Position numbers and translations under genes: made by a program. The notes beneath the pieces were generated by a model. That model was not told the origin of the DNA. It ran no database searches and saw only the letters and a program-made list of their open reading frames with translations. Of a stretch of 64,000 bases of DNA, positions 45,533 through 55,500 are shown piece after piece (positions within the stretch are counted from its first letter, which is position 1; every line of letters starts with the position of its first letter). Source of the stretch: Ruminiclostridium cellobioparum DSM 1351 = ATCC 15832 (GTDB lineage Bacteria; Bacillota; Clostridia; Acetivibrionales; DSM-1351); the NCBI RefSeq assembly GCF_000621505.1, contig NZ_JHYD01000034.1:1-64000 (forward strand). The letters are read 5' to 3'.

Positions 45533-46387
45533 CTATGCTTTGTTTGCCGAACCCGAAAGCTCGATTATTTCCTTGATGGTACCTTCCAGCTTCTTTTCTG
45601 CAAACTGTGATATCTTCCAGGAATGTCCCTGGTGATCAAGAGTGTCTATGCCTTCCTTGTAGAATTCCACGTATTTATGTCTTACAAGTGTACCGAAGTT
45701 TATCTTGGCAACACCTGTTTTGATTGCCTCCCTGACTGTCTCATCGGGCATTCCGGTACAGCCGTGCAGTACAAGCGGAATATCCGTAATATCCCTGACC
45801 TGTTTCAAAATATCAAGACGGATCAGCGGTTTGCCCTTATAAAATCCGTGTGCATTTCCTATTCCAACGGCAAGCATATCAGGTGTACATAATGAAAGGA
45901 ATTTCTTTACATCCTCAACATTGGCTATATTCTTGTTGTCCATTACAGCTCCGGCGCCATCAAGCCTTACAAGTTCTCCGACTTCGGCTTCAACGGGCAC
46001 TTCAAAGGATTTGCAGGCTTTTATGACTTCATTTGTATGCATCGCATTGTCTTCAATGGATTCTGCAGAGCAGTCAAGCATAATTGAAGTAAATCCGTAT
46101 TTCAGTGATCTCATACAGGTATCGAAGGAATCCCCGTGATCCAGATGTATGGCTACAGGTACTGAAACCTTGTTTGCAAGCCATTTGCACACCTCAGCAA
46201 ACCAGTCGTCTCCTGAATACTTTCCTGTAGCTACATAGTGGGCCAGTATTATTGGAGACTTCATTTCTTCTGCTGCATAGCAGACTGATCTGATAATGTC
46301 ATAATTTCCGCCCTGGGTGTTTATGGCCGGAACTGCATAACCTCTTTTTTGAGCATCCAATATCATTTCTTTACTTGTAACCAACAT
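45533..46387 (-). CDS. class II ketose-bisphosphate aldolase
   Basis: A 284-residue zinc aldolase of the FbaA/GatY/KbaY family. HLDHGDSF carries the catalytic Asp and zinc His, VEAEVGEL the acid pair, GNAHGFYKG a zinc His and potassium site, and LHGCTGMPDE the third zinc His with Cys-Thr in place of the usual Gly-Ser. Products are glycerone phosphate and an aldehyde; the bisphosphate could be fructose, tagatose or another sugar. The ATG at 46387 is 12 bases after GAGAGG; the ATG at 46399 touches the SD and is less likely. Confidence 0.9.
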   Translation of the reverse strand: MLVTSKEMILDAQKRGYAVPAINTQGGNYDIIRSVCYAAEEMKSPIILAHYVATGKYSGDDWFAEVCKWLANKVSVPVAIHLDHGDSFDTCMRSLKYGFTSIMLDCSAESIEDNAMHTNEVIKACKSFEVPVEAEVGELVRLDGAGAVMDNKNIANVEDVKKFLSLCTPDMLAVGIGNAHGFYKGKPLIRLDILKQVRDITDIPLVLHGCTGMPDETVREAIKTGVAKINFGTLVRHKYVEFYKEGIDTLDHQGHSWKISQFAEKKLEGTIKEIIELSGSANKA

Positions 46388-46420
46388 ATTATTTAACATC
46401 CTCTCTAATAATTTTTATGT

Positions 46421-47608
46421 TTAAAGTTTTGGAACACTTATTTTGGATAATGCCGCATATTTTGGAAGCGGAGCTCCTATAAGGGGCGTACAGTAATCAA
46501 TGAATTCCTTCCTGATCCCGTTTCCTCTCTCATTTATCCACTCAAGGGGGAACTTTCTTTCGGCATTTGCAACTTTTTCAAGGGGAACCAGCTCAAATTC
46601 ATAGCTGTAAGGCTTGCTTGAAGTTCTCCTGATTGCTGCCATAAAGCCTGTTTTGCCCTCCACCGCAGCTTTAACGGCAAATGCACCTGCTCCTATTGCT
46701 TCCTCCCTGTCAATGTCTGACTGCATGGGGATGGATGCTCTTCCAAGAAGCCCGGGTTTTTCGGCCCTTGATTTTATACTGAGCCTGTTTATGATTTTAT
46801 CCGACAATGCCTGGGCAACTCCTCCCGGAACCTTGTGCCCGAAGCCGTCCACCAGACCGGTATCGGCAATGGAAACCCCGTTTGCATCCACCAGGCCTTC
46901 GCTTGCAACTACAAGAACTCCTTTTGTCTTGGAGTGCCACATCCTGACATCTTCAAGAAATTCCTCCTCGTTAAACGGTCTTTCGGGCAGATAAATAAGC
47001 TGAGGCCCCGCTACTGTATCTGTTTTTGCAAGTGCTGTGGCTGCCGCAAGCCAGCCTGCATTTCTGCCCATTATTTCAAGCACTATAACGTGAATGGGAA
47101 GCGCTTCTACTTCTTTTGCAAGCTCCATGGCCGATATGGCGGCATATCTTGCGGCACTTCCGAACCCGGGGCAGTGATCGGTAAATTCAAGGTCATTATC
47201 TATGGTTTTCGGAATGCCGACAACTTTCATGTCGTAGCCTGATTCCCCGGCAAGCAGGGCCACTTTGTTGCAGGTATCCATGGAATCATTTCCGCCGTTG
47301 TAAAAGAAATATCTTATGTTGTATTTTTTGAATATTTCCAAAAGAACAGGATAGTCCTTATCACTTAATTTTCTTCTGCAGGAGCCTGTTGCCGATGCAG
47401 GTGTATAGGGCAGCAAATCAATGTTTTCCTGGGGTTCTCTTCCCAGGTCAATGAATTCTTCCTTAAGAACTCCTTCAATTCCATATCTTGCACCGTAAAT
47501 ACCCTTAATCTGCGCGTGTTTTTTAGCTTCGGTTATTACTCCGTATAAGGATGAATTAATAACTGCGGTTGGACCGCCGCCATGCGCCACAAGCAAATTT
47601 CCTTCCAT
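46421..47608 (-). CDS. diphosphate-type 6-phosphofructokinase
   Basis: A 395-residue PFK-family enzyme. GGNDSMDT at 105-112 has Asn-Asp where ATP enzymes have Asp-Gly, and PKTIDNDL (133-140) has the lysine typical of PPi-dependent enzymes. VLEIMGRNAGWLAAA, ASEGLVD and a late GRASIPMQSDIDREEA complete the phosphosugar sites. It would phosphorylate a ketose phosphate, using PPi in place of ATP. As first gene of the operon it has GGGAGG seven bases upstream and lies divergent to an AraC regulator. PPi use is inferred from these two motifs only. Confidence 0.88.
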   Translation of the reverse strand: MEGNLLVAHGGGPTAVINSSLYGVITEAKKHAQIKGIYGARYGIEGVLKEEFIDLGREPQENIDLLPYTPASATGSCRRKLSDKDYPVLLEIFKKYNIRYFFYNGGNDSMDTCNKVALLAGESGYDMKVVGIPKTIDNDLEFTDHCPGFGSAARYAAISAMELAKEVEALPIHVIVLEIMGRNAGWLAAATALAKTDTVAGPQLIYLPERPFNEEEFLEDVRMWHSKTKGVLVVASEGLVDANGVSIADTGLVDGFGHKVPGGVAQALSDKIINRLSIKSRAEKPGLLGRASIPMQSDIDREEAIGAGAFAVKAAVEGKTGFMAAIRRTSSKPYSYEFELVPLEKVANAERKFPLEWINERGNGIRKEFIDYCTPLIGAPLPKYAALSKISVPKL

Positions 47609-47703
47609 TTTTCCGCCTCCCGAATATATTCATTATATTGTTGCGTATTTAATTGACTTGATACAAGTATAAGCCTATAATTATATTAAATGAATGCATA
47701 GTT

Positions 47704-47746
47704 TTGCCGTTTATATACACAATATTGCTGTTTGAACAAACGGCAA
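47704..47746. promoter_or_regulatory. inverted repeat and shared motif in the pfk/AraC divergent region
   Basis: TTGCCGTTT (47704-47712) and AAACGGCAA (47738-47746) form a 9-bp inverted repeat. Between them TATATACACAATATTGC closely matches TATATACACAAAATTGC at 63073, upstream of the galM-like gene. Position and symmetry fit the operator of the AraC regulator encoded at 47845. Confidence 0.45.
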
Positions 47747-47844
47747 GACAGTTAATTATAGGAATCAGAGCCTGCCTGGCATCCCGGTTTGGATGGAAAA
47801 GCGCCCGGATTTGGATGGATTTTAGGTGCGGAGGAATTAAGCTT

Positions 47845-48699
47845 ATGATTGATATCTCAGGCCATTTGAGAGATTATAAACAGGAATGCGGATTTGAGGA
47901 TAAAGATAATTTTCTCACTGTTAATTGCTGTGGATTTCAGAAGTTTATAACCAAAAATTTTGCCAGGCACCGTGAAAAGGGGCGGCTGGACTACCAGGCA
48001 ATATATATAATAAAGGGCAGGGGCTGCTACAAGGTTGACGGCGATTTTGTAAACGTTGAAGAAGGGAATGTCATTATATACAAACCCGAAGAGGAACAGC
48101 ACTACATATATGACTTTACCCATTGCCCCGAGGTATACTGGGTTCACTTTACAGGTTCCGGAGCGGCTTCATGTCTTGAAAATACCGGCCTTACCGGAAA
48201 AAAGGTCTATAATATCGGCTTAAGCAATACCTGCATTGAACTCTATAAAAAAATGATAAATGAACTCCAGATAAAAAGATCCCTGTTTGATCAGATTTCA
48301 AACGGGATGTTGATTGAGCTGCTGTCACAGATGGGAAGACGGCACAAGGAATTGTCAAACGGTACAAACCGCCTGAAGGATGCCAGCCTGCAAAAAGTCA
48401 TAGAAAATATGCACTCCAGCTATAACCTGCAGTGGACGGTCAAGGATTTTGCCAGGGAATGCAATCTGAGCACCTACAGGTTTATTCACAATTTCAAGGA
48501 GTATACCGGAATGTCTCCCATTGAATACCTCACAAAAATAAGAATAGACAAGGCCAGGGAATTACTCCTGGACTCATCTCTCAACATAAGTGAAATATCA
48601 AATGTTATAGGCTATGAAAACCCTCTTTATTTCAGCCGTGTTTTTAAAAACTCCACGGGGCTGCCTCCCAGTGATTTCAGAAAGGAGGTCCATTCATAG
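47845..48699 (+). CDS. AraC-family regulator with cupin domain
   Basis: A 284-residue regulator. The N-terminal cupin-type sensor (about 20-140) has VDGDFVNVEEGNVIIYKPEEEQHYIY; the C-terminal AraC domain shows WTVKDFARECNLSTYRFIHNF and NISEISNVIGYENPLYFSRVF, ending GLPPSDFRK. The ATG at 47845 has GGAGG 10 bases upstream; an ATG 141 bases earlier is open but would lie in the divergent regulatory region. It likely controls the divergent pfk operon. It converges with the GH51 gene, overlapping it by 6 bases. Confidence 0.9.
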   Translation: MIDISGHLRDYKQECGFEDKDNFLTVNCCGFQKFITKNFARHREKGRLDYQAIYIIKGRGCYKVDGDFVNVEEGNVIIYKPEEEQHYIYDFTHCPEVYWVHFTGSGAASCLENTGLTGKKVYNIGLSNTCIELYKKMINELQIKRSLFDQISNGMLIELLSQMGRRHKELSNGTNRLKDASLQKVIENMHSSYNLQWTVKDFARECNLSTYRFIHNFKEYTGMSPIEYLTKIRIDKARELLLDSSLNISEISNVIGYENPLYFSRVFKNSTGLPPSDFRKEVHS

Positions 48700-50703
48700 C
48701 AGTATTTTAAAATCAATTGCGTATACCGAATGGGCCTTAAGCACAAAATGCGGGCCTTCCGCCTTGCTTGTTTTTGGCTTGATCCTTCCGGTATCCAGGG
48801 CATGGTTGATATCTCTGTAATGCTCTCCTGTCAATTCCCACATTTCAACCTCTTTACCGGAGTTAAAACCCTCCAGCTCAATATGGACCTCAACATCCTC
48901 AAGACTCCTGTTTGCCGCAAACAACGTCAGTATATTTCCGGCCCTGTTCAGACAGGCCACAGAATCAATTACCGGCAGGTCTTTCAAGTCCATATTGTTA
49001 TCTTTGACCTCTACCGAATATTTTTCGCAGTTAATATCTGTATCCACCATATACGCAATATCTTTTTTGGCATATATCTGTAAAATGTAATAAGCGGGAG
49101 TACCGTAAACAACAGTGTCCTTTCCGCTCCATCCTGGTACTCTTCCCTTCGATTGATCCGAACAGCTGTCTCCCACCCTGATGCAGCCTCCGGTCCAGCC
49201 GTTCACCAAATCGGAAAAATTGGTTATGGCCACCATGCCGCTGTTTCTTATAAACTCATTCAGATTTGCTGCCACAGCCACTCCTGCCTCAAGCGTATGT
49301 TCATCCGGCAAACCTTTACGGACTGTGTTGGGCAAATACATTGTGTTATATTCCGTTATTGCATATTTGATATGCCGATAACCCGGATTGTTTTTTATAA
49401 TCTGGTCTGTGGCGCCAAGAATATGCCGTGTTACCTCGGGGAAGGAAACGATGGCTTTAAATTTTTCCTCGTCACTTGAGCCCTTGTCCATGCCCAGCCG
49501 CCCATAACCGTGGTATATGTGTATTGCCACGAAATCAAGATATTCTCCTGCGCTTTCAAGCAAGGTGCCGTTCCATTCAGGCACCACATCCCCGCAGCCT
49601 ATCAGCAGTATACCGGGGTCGGCTTTTTTCATTGCCCTGGAGAACTCAGCACACCTTTTTCCGTATTCTTCGGCATTGCAGTGTCCAACCTGCCATTCCC
49701 CGAATATTTCATTTCCTACCTGCCAGTATTGCACATTGTAAGGCTCCACGTGTCCGTTTCTGGCTCTGAGTGCTCCCATGGGGGTGCTGCTGTCTCCGTT
49801 GCAGTACTCTATCCATTGCGCAGCCTCCTCCGGTGTTCCCGATCCTGCATTGATACATATCATAGGTTCTGAATCCAGCTTCCTGCACAATTCAATAAAT
49901 TCATCGGTGCCGAAATACTTGTTGGACATGCCTCCCCATGCTTCATTGTACATGTTGGGTCTCTGATAAAAGGGCCCGACTCCGTATTTCCAGTGATATG
50001 CGCTTATTACGTTCCCTCCGAAGCGGAGCATACGCGGATTTAAGGCTTCGATGTATTCATACACCTCTTTTTTCACATATGCCACATTGTCAGCAGGAAG
50101 CATGGATATGTGGTCAATCCAAAGCATGCCGGTGGATACCGAATCCCGCCACGGATATTTTTCCGAGTCCACGCCAACCCTGAATTCGGCATTGCCGCAG
50201 TCCTCTGATATTTCCAGCCTGCATTCACATTCCTGCCAGTCATGGCCGGGCAGTTCAACTACGGTTCCTGCAAGCCTTTTGTTCTCTTCGCAATCAAATA
50301 TTTCAATATTAATATTGTCCAGCTCGGGAGAGGATCTGGCATACATTTTAATAATGTATTCAACATTTCCTTTTACCGAAATTCTCTGAGCTATTCCCGA
50401 GTATGCGCAGTCATCGCTGACCATGCTGATTTTCTGACTGTTGCCTGAGTGAAGATAAGCCGCGGGCTCCAGTGCATATTTTGTATTTTTGCCGTTGGTC
50501 ACGGGATACCAGGGGCCAGAGACACCTCTATGGCACATGTCCTCCTCCTCAAAATCCATATCCTTCAGAACATATGCCAGCATGCCATCCATAAAATCCC
50601 GTATATCCTCGATGAAATGTGAAAATATGTACGGGCTTATTTCATTATCCGCTTTTTTTGCGCCGTTAACTTTTATTACTGTATTTTTAAATATTGTTAT
50701 CAT
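48694..50703 (-). CDS. GH51-like alpha-L-arabinofuranosidase
   Basis: A 669-residue clan-A retaining glycosidase. The beginning FSHFIEDIRDF resembles GH51 N-termini, a CBM-like beta-sandwich insertion (about 60-220) follows, and the barrel has MLRFGGNVISAYHW, YWQVGNEIFGEW (acid/base Glu) and YAITEYNTMY (nucleophile Glu). A C-terminal beta-sandwich with VACLNRAGNILTLFAANRS ends it. No signal peptide. It should release arabinofuranosyl or related side groups from oligosaccharides brought in by the LplABC-type system. Substrate not certain, as clan-A members with these motifs include other specificities. Confidence 0.85.
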   Translation of the reverse strand: MITIFKNTVIKVNGAKKADNEISPYIFSHFIEDIRDFMDGMLAYVLKDMDFEEEDMCHRGVSGPWYPVTNGKNTKYALEPAAYLHSGNSQKISMVSDDCAYSGIAQRISVKGNVEYIIKMYARSSPELDNINIEIFDCEENKRLAGTVVELPGHDWQECECRLEISEDCGNAEFRVGVDSEKYPWRDSVSTGMLWIDHISMLPADNVAYVKKEVYEYIEALNPRMLRFGGNVISAYHWKYGVGPFYQRPNMYNEAWGGMSNKYFGTDEFIELCRKLDSEPMICINAGSGTPEEAAQWIEYCNGDSSTPMGALRARNGHVEPYNVQYWQVGNEIFGEWQVGHCNAEEYGKRCAEFSRAMKKADPGILLIGCGDVVPEWNGTLLESAGEYLDFVAIHIYHGYGRLGMDKGSSDEEKFKAIVSFPEVTRHILGATDQIIKNNPGYRHIKYAITEYNTMYLPNTVRKGLPDEHTLEAGVAVAANLNEFIRNSGMVAITNFSDLVNGWTGGCIRVGDSCSDQSKGRVPGWSGKDTVVYGTPAYYILQIYAKKDIAYMVDTDINCEKYSVEVKDNNMDLKDLPVIDSVACLNRAGNILTLFAANRSLEDVEVHIELEGFNSGKEVEMWELTGEHYRDINHALDTGRIKPKTSKAEGPHFVLKAHSVYAIDFKILL

Positions 50704-50805
50704 CCCCTGTTTTAATTATATTTTATCTTTTAGGATACAGTCTGCCATTTTCCCATTCCATGGGAATAACTGCGGGTCTGGCGTAGGCCCGAATCTACTG
50801 CATAT

Positions 50806-53151
50806 TTAACTGATTACCTCTACACCTTCCGGAGCATTTATAATGAAACTGCCCTTTTCCCACTTCACTGCAATATTACCCTGGGGTATGGGACATTCTA
50901 TGCGGTAGTCGGTACCGATATCTTTGGGTTTAAGCTTTATCTTCATACAGCCGGGCTCCAATATTTGCAGGCCGATGGTATTTTGTATCATAAACTGGGC
51001 AGGTCCCGCAGACCATGCATGGGATATGGAACGCATAACACTGGTATAATAACCAAGCCTCCAGCTTCCGTTCATTCCCCATTCCTCAAAGGTGGATGCC
51101 GCACCCTTGTCGACCATCCATGCACACCAGCGTTCATGGATGATTTTGTACGCAAGGTCGTGATGGCCGGCAAGATCAAGCGCCCTGAGAGTAAATGCGG
51201 CTGCAAAAGGTTCTGCCATGGTAAATTCCTGTTTCTTTTCTACAAATAGGTGATTGATGACAGCCTCCGCCTCATCTCCCGTACACAGACCCCAAAGTAT
51301 GGCAGCCATGTTTGAATGCTCACTTACACGCCGGGACAAGCGTCCATTAAAATTGGCATCCACATAGCAGCCCTTCTCATTGTCAAAGAATCTGGAATTA
51401 AAGGCTGCCTTTATACCTGCACGTATATCCTTAAGTACTCCTGACATATGTGTGTCGTTCATCAGCTCGGCCATTCTTATCATTTTATCTGCCACACCAT
51501 AAAATTGAGCATTTAAGAATGCATTTTCACCGGCAACATAACTTTTCATCCAGTCCACGCCATCAATAAGCGCCCAGTCAATGAATGCCTTATACGGCAA
51601 ATTACCCAGCAAGCCATGTTCATCCAGCTGGTCTGCAAGGGCGTACGCAAGTTTGCATACATGAGGCCAGTACCGGTGTATCCATGCCATATCTCCTGTA
51701 TATTCATAATGGTTCCATAATGCGTCTGCCCACCATAAGGAGTAATCTACGGTAGATGCTCGCCAGTCACCGTTGTCCCAGCTTTGAGTGGTAAATTTTA
51801 TAAGTCCGTGAGGTAATTGAACCAACCCCGTCTGGTGCAAAAATTTACCCGGAAGTTTTGTGTCGCCGAAGCAGGCGTAAATGCCTCCCAGCAGCACTGC
51901 GCAGGTATCGCCGCACCATTGGCTTTGTTCACGCCATGGTGTGTCCATAATATAGTCGTTGCTGCACAATCTCAGTGTATGCCTGCATATACTGAATAAT
52001 TTGTCCAACCGGTCATCTCCGCTTTTAAAGGAGCCCCTCAGCTGATATGGATATGTGCGGCTTAATGCGTGCAGGGAATATACCTTTATGGGACTAAAGC
52101 AGTCCCTGAAGCGCAGTTTGACAAATCTGAAGGATTCCCATGCAAAAAATCGGTACTGCTGCCTGCCTTCTCTCAGTATATACCGGCTTGAGCAGTGAAG
52201 GGTTTCGATGCTGTTTACGAAATGCCCGTCTACCAGGCGTTCGGCATAGCCAACATCTACCATGGCCCCGCCGGGACCTTCCATATCAAATTCAATGTAT
52301 CCCGTCATTACTTTTCCAAAGTCCAACACAATACAGGGATCGTAATATCCATCCATTAAAAAGGTATGGCTTTGGTGGGCTGTACTGCTGCCAAAACGGG
52401 AAGCTCCGCTTTCCCCCAGCAAATTCTCTGAGAACTCAACCAGGCTGTTTTCCACAGGTTTCCCGGCCAACGAAAGCGCTATGCTGAGATCCTGTCCGCG
52501 GACACGGTTTTCAAGTGACAGTGCCTCTTCTACATAACATATGGAATGGGCATAAACTTTTTCCTCTGGCAGAAACGGAATATCGCGTTTTATCAAGGGC
52601 AAGGGTGCTGCTGTTTTTGCCCTATTCCAATAGCTGCCGTCAAAGCCCGGCAGCGTCCAGCCTTCGGGACAGAGCCGTGCATCGTAATGCTCCTGATAGC
52701 TTACATTGCTGTTTTGGCGGTCATGCTGTGTGTCGCAGCTCCACATGGGAGCACGTAAAACATGCCAGCTTTCTTTACCGCTGGAAAGCAGCACCTTGTT
52801 ATGCGCATCTGTAATCCATGCAATAAAGCATGCATCCTGGCTGCCGTTCATGTTTTGAACCTCCGCAGCCAGGCAGTTTTGCCGGTCTGCCGAAATAAAA
52901 TCCTCTGCCGTGTAGCTGTCCAAAATGTTGGCATACGGTGCTGCCGGCGGCGGTCCCTGTCCGATCAGGCGTCCATTGAGGTACAGCCGGTATTTTTTTA
53001 TTGCCGAAACATGCAGGGTAAACGGCGGATGAAAGCCTTCTGAAGAAAACTCCCTGCGAAAAAGGTAGTAGCTGTTGGCTGAAGGCTTCTCTTCATCCGC
53101 CCAAATAAATTCTGCCGCCGGACAGACATACTGTAAAATCTTGTCAACCAT
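50806..53151 (-). CDS. GH78 alpha-L-rhamnosidase
   Basis: A 781-residue inverting rhamnosidase. N-terminal beta domains (with YLNGRLIGQGPPPAAP and FAWESFRFVKLRF) precede an (alpha/alpha)6 barrel with MDTPWREQSQWCGDT, whose Glu and Asp match the catalytic region of GH78, DWALIDGVDWMKSY, and ASTFEEWGMNGSWRLGYYTSVMRSISHAWSAGP-type final motif (Glu plus His). The ATG at 53151 has GGAGG 5 bases before it. No signal peptide, so cytoplasmic. It acts on rhamnosides imported by the same operon's transporter, consistent with rhamnogalacturonan-derived oligomers. Confidence 0.92.
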   Translation of the reverse strand: MVDKILQYVCPAAEFIWADEEKPSANSYYLFRREFSSEGFHPPFTLHVSAIKKYRLYLNGRLIGQGPPPAAPYANILDSYTAEDFISADRQNCLAAEVQNMNGSQDACFIAWITDAHNKVLLSSGKESWHVLRAPMWSCDTQHDRQNSNVSYQEHYDARLCPEGWTLPGFDGSYWNRAKTAAPLPLIKRDIPFLPEEKVYAHSICYVEEALSLENRVRGQDLSIALSLAGKPVENSLVEFSENLLGESGASRFGSSTAHQSHTFLMDGYYDPCIVLDFGKVMTGYIEFDMEGPGGAMVDVGYAERLVDGHFVNSIETLHCSSRYILREGRQQYRFFAWESFRFVKLRFRDCFSPIKVYSLHALSRTYPYQLRGSFKSGDDRLDKLFSICRHTLRLCSNDYIMDTPWREQSQWCGDTCAVLLGGIYACFGDTKLPGKFLHQTGLVQLPHGLIKFTTQSWDNGDWRASTVDYSLWWADALWNHYEYTGDMAWIHRYWPHVCKLAYALADQLDEHGLLGNLPYKAFIDWALIDGVDWMKSYVAGENAFLNAQFYGVADKMIRMAELMNDTHMSGVLKDIRAGIKAAFNSRFFDNEKGCYVDANFNGRLSRRVSEHSNMAAILWGLCTGDEAEAVINHLFVEKKQEFTMAEPFAAAFTLRALDLAGHHDLAYKIIHERWCAWMVDKGAASTFEEWGMNGSWRLGYYTSVMRSISHAWSAGPAQFMIQNTIGLQILEPGCMKIKLKPKDIGTDYRIECPIPQGNIAVKWEKGSFIINAPEGVEVIS

Positions 53152-53240
53152 ATTGACCTCCATGAGCCTGAATTTCCCTTATCCCATGGCAGATGCTCAG
53201 AGCATCATACCGTGCAGGAAAATAGTTTATCAACGTTAAC

Positions 53241-55496
53241 TTAATCCTTTAATTCCCCGATCTTGTACAGACAAGGGCGTTCCCATTCAGGTGTGGTAAT
53301 TATGTTTCCCCCAGGTGTTGTTTCGGTGAGCATATGCCAGTCTCCGGCCGGATACCATGTTCCGCTGAAATATCCCGGGCCGTGTCCGGTAAAGTTTATA
53401 CGGTAGTCGTTCATCAGCGCTATGGTAACATTGGTACTATTTTCGATATGGTACAGCGAACCTCCGGGATAAGTGGATGCATCCCCCCCGCTGCCAAATA
53501 TGGCAATGTTGTCTGAATCACGTATCAGCACATTGGGAGTATTACATTCGCTCTTTAGATTATATATCCGCACATTGCTTGCATTAATAATTTCCATTTC
53601 ATATTCGGAGCGTGAATGCTCAGGGTTACAGGCATAAATGCTGAATGGGTTTTTGGTGCCCTCTATGCGCAATATGCGGTATCCTTCTCCGCCCTGTGTT
53701 ATATCACACCAGAAGTTGTACCAGCGTCCTCCGCCATTGCCGCTTACAATGATCCATGGATGATGCCTGTCTTTTGTAAGCCATGTAATGCGATATGCGG
53801 GGTCCATATAAAACGTAAAATTACGAAGGACAGAATTGCCTTCCACACGCCAGTGCAATGCATATACCATGGGTAATTCTCTCGCGGTTACCAGACCGCA
53901 ATAAGCCAGAATCAGCTCTGCATTTGCAGTATCAGGCGTATCCAGAGCCGGTATGGGTTCATTGACCTGACCAAAAATACCTTCAGGCTTTTGAGTGACT
54001 ATAATTTGTGAAAGATTTTGCGCTACACCTATTAAACGTGTATTGGCACGCAGTTTCAGTGTTCTTGTTATCCGATAATAGCCTTTGGGCAAAAACACCG
54101 TATCACCGGCATCAATTGCAGCCTGCAATGCATCGGTATCATCCCCGATACCGTCACCGGCAGCACCATGACATCTTTTAACATCCCACTGCAGTACATC
54201 CTGCCAAAGCGGCAGATGGTAAAGATGCCTTTCTATAAGGTTTTCAGGCGGTTCAGCGTTCAGTTTCATTTTTGCGTAGGTGCAGGTGTCAAATTTTTTT
54301 CGGTCCACATACACCGGTGCTGTATAAATGCCTCCATGATCAGGCATTGAATCAATACCATGGGCAAATTCCTCTACCTTGCACCACCCGGCCGGATTTG
54401 CCTCCAGCTTTGTTCCGTCGGGATTGCATACCGCATGAGATGCATTTTTTACATATACATTACGCAGGTAGACACTTTCACGGCTGCTTACCGCCGCTTG
54501 AATCCCTCCCTGTTCCGGCGGGTTGTCAAATTCAATGGTACTGTCTATCATGGCAAGCTGTCCCTGCTGGATAAACATGTATGTACCGCCATATGAAACC
54601 ACCGGGGGTCTGGGTGAGTCTGTAAGAATTCTGCAGCCGACAAATTCCACACCCTGTTTGGCGCCGGCTACAATGGCATGATTCCTCTGATGATCAAACA
54701 CAAAACCGGACATTGCTGAGCCGGGAGTACCTTTTGATATATCAATACCTATACTGCCGCCCCTGATAATATTCTGTGCATGACTTCCGCCGTTGCCGGC
54801 ACAGCCCCAGATTCCGCACCAGCCATCGCCCGCATCAATCACGCAGTCCTCAACAGATGCACCCTGGGCAGCATAGCACCGTATGCCGATGGCGCCATGG
54901 TTTCCCTCACCGATTACTATGTGCAGTCCTGTTACCATATTCATAATGCTGGCAGGAGCGGCATTGTTCTCGGAGCTGTGACCAAAGAAAACATCAATTA
55001 CAGGTCTATGTGTTTCAGTATAGGTAAAACGTTCGGTATTGGGTGCCAAAACTATTTTGGGGCGCAGGATCTCTCCGTTGGAATCAATATTTCTTTGCCC
55101 CGTAATAACCACCGGAAACATACGCGGCACAGTGCGGTATTCATCGTAAGGATAACCTTCCCACCAAATATATTGCTGTGCATAAAGAGTATCGGTTACG
55201 GTATAAGTTCCCAGCGGAATATAGCATACAAGCTGATAACGCTGTGCCGCAGCAATGGCTTCATTCAGCGGGGCAGTGCTGTCCAGGACACCTGTGTTAT
55301 CCGCGTTGAAAGGAGGTTTTGTAACGTCCAGCAGTCCCAATGCCTGCAGCGGCTGTTCCTCCAGGGAGAATGGATTTTCAAAGCGGATACCTCCGGCATA
55401 CGGTTCCAAATCCGGCTGCCGGCTCACAGGAACCGGGCCTTCGTAAGTTTGCTCCGGATATGGAAAAGAATATGTTATTTTCTTTGTAAGTTTCAT
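53241..55496 (-). CDS. two-part parallel beta-helix protein, pectate-lyase superfamily / GH55-like
   Basis: A 751-residue protein with two right-handed beta-helix units. Each begins with a typical Pectate_lyase_3 start: NADNTGVLDSTAPLNEAIAAA with IPLGTYTVTDTL near 58-108, and GDGIGDDTDALQAAIDAG with FLPKGYYRITRTL near 455-490. Two such units occur in GH55 and in some epimerases and lyases. No signal peptide is visible, odd for a beta-helix glycan enzyme, which points to action on imported oligosaccharide. The start has AAAGGAG overlapping the permease stop 4 bases earlier. Catalytic residues and reaction are not identified. Confidence 0.75.
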   Translation of the reverse strand: MKLTKKITYSFPYPEQTYEGPVPVSRQPDLEPYAGGIRFENPFSLEEQPLQALGLLDVTKPPFNADNTGVLDSTAPLNEAIAAAQRYQLVCYIPLGTYTVTDTLYAQQYIWWEGYPYDEYRTVPRMFPVVITGQRNIDSNGEILRPKIVLAPNTERFTYTETHRPVIDVFFGHSSENNAAPASIMNMVTGLHIVIGEGNHGAIGIRCYAAQGASVEDCVIDAGDGWCGIWGCAGNGGSHAQNIIRGGSIGIDISKGTPGSAMSGFVFDHQRNHAIVAGAKQGVEFVGCRILTDSPRPPVVSYGGTYMFIQQGQLAMIDSTIEFDNPPEQGGIQAAVSSRESVYLRNVYVKNASHAVCNPDGTKLEANPAGWCKVEEFAHGIDSMPDHGGIYTAPVYVDRKKFDTCTYAKMKLNAEPPENLIERHLYHLPLWQDVLQWDVKRCHGAAGDGIGDDTDALQAAIDAGDTVFLPKGYYRITRTLKLRANTRLIGVAQNLSQIIVTQKPEGIFGQVNEPIPALDTPDTANAELILAYCGLVTARELPMVYALHWRVEGNSVLRNFTFYMDPAYRITWLTKDRHHPWIIVSGNGGGRWYNFWCDITQGGEGYRILRIEGTKNPFSIYACNPEHSRSEYEMEIINASNVRIYNLKSECNTPNVLIRDSDNIAIFGSGGDASTYPGGSLYHIENSTNVTIALMNDYRINFTGHGPGYFSGTWYPAGDWHMLTETTPGGNIITTPEWERPCLYKIGELKD

Positions 55497-55500
55497 TATT

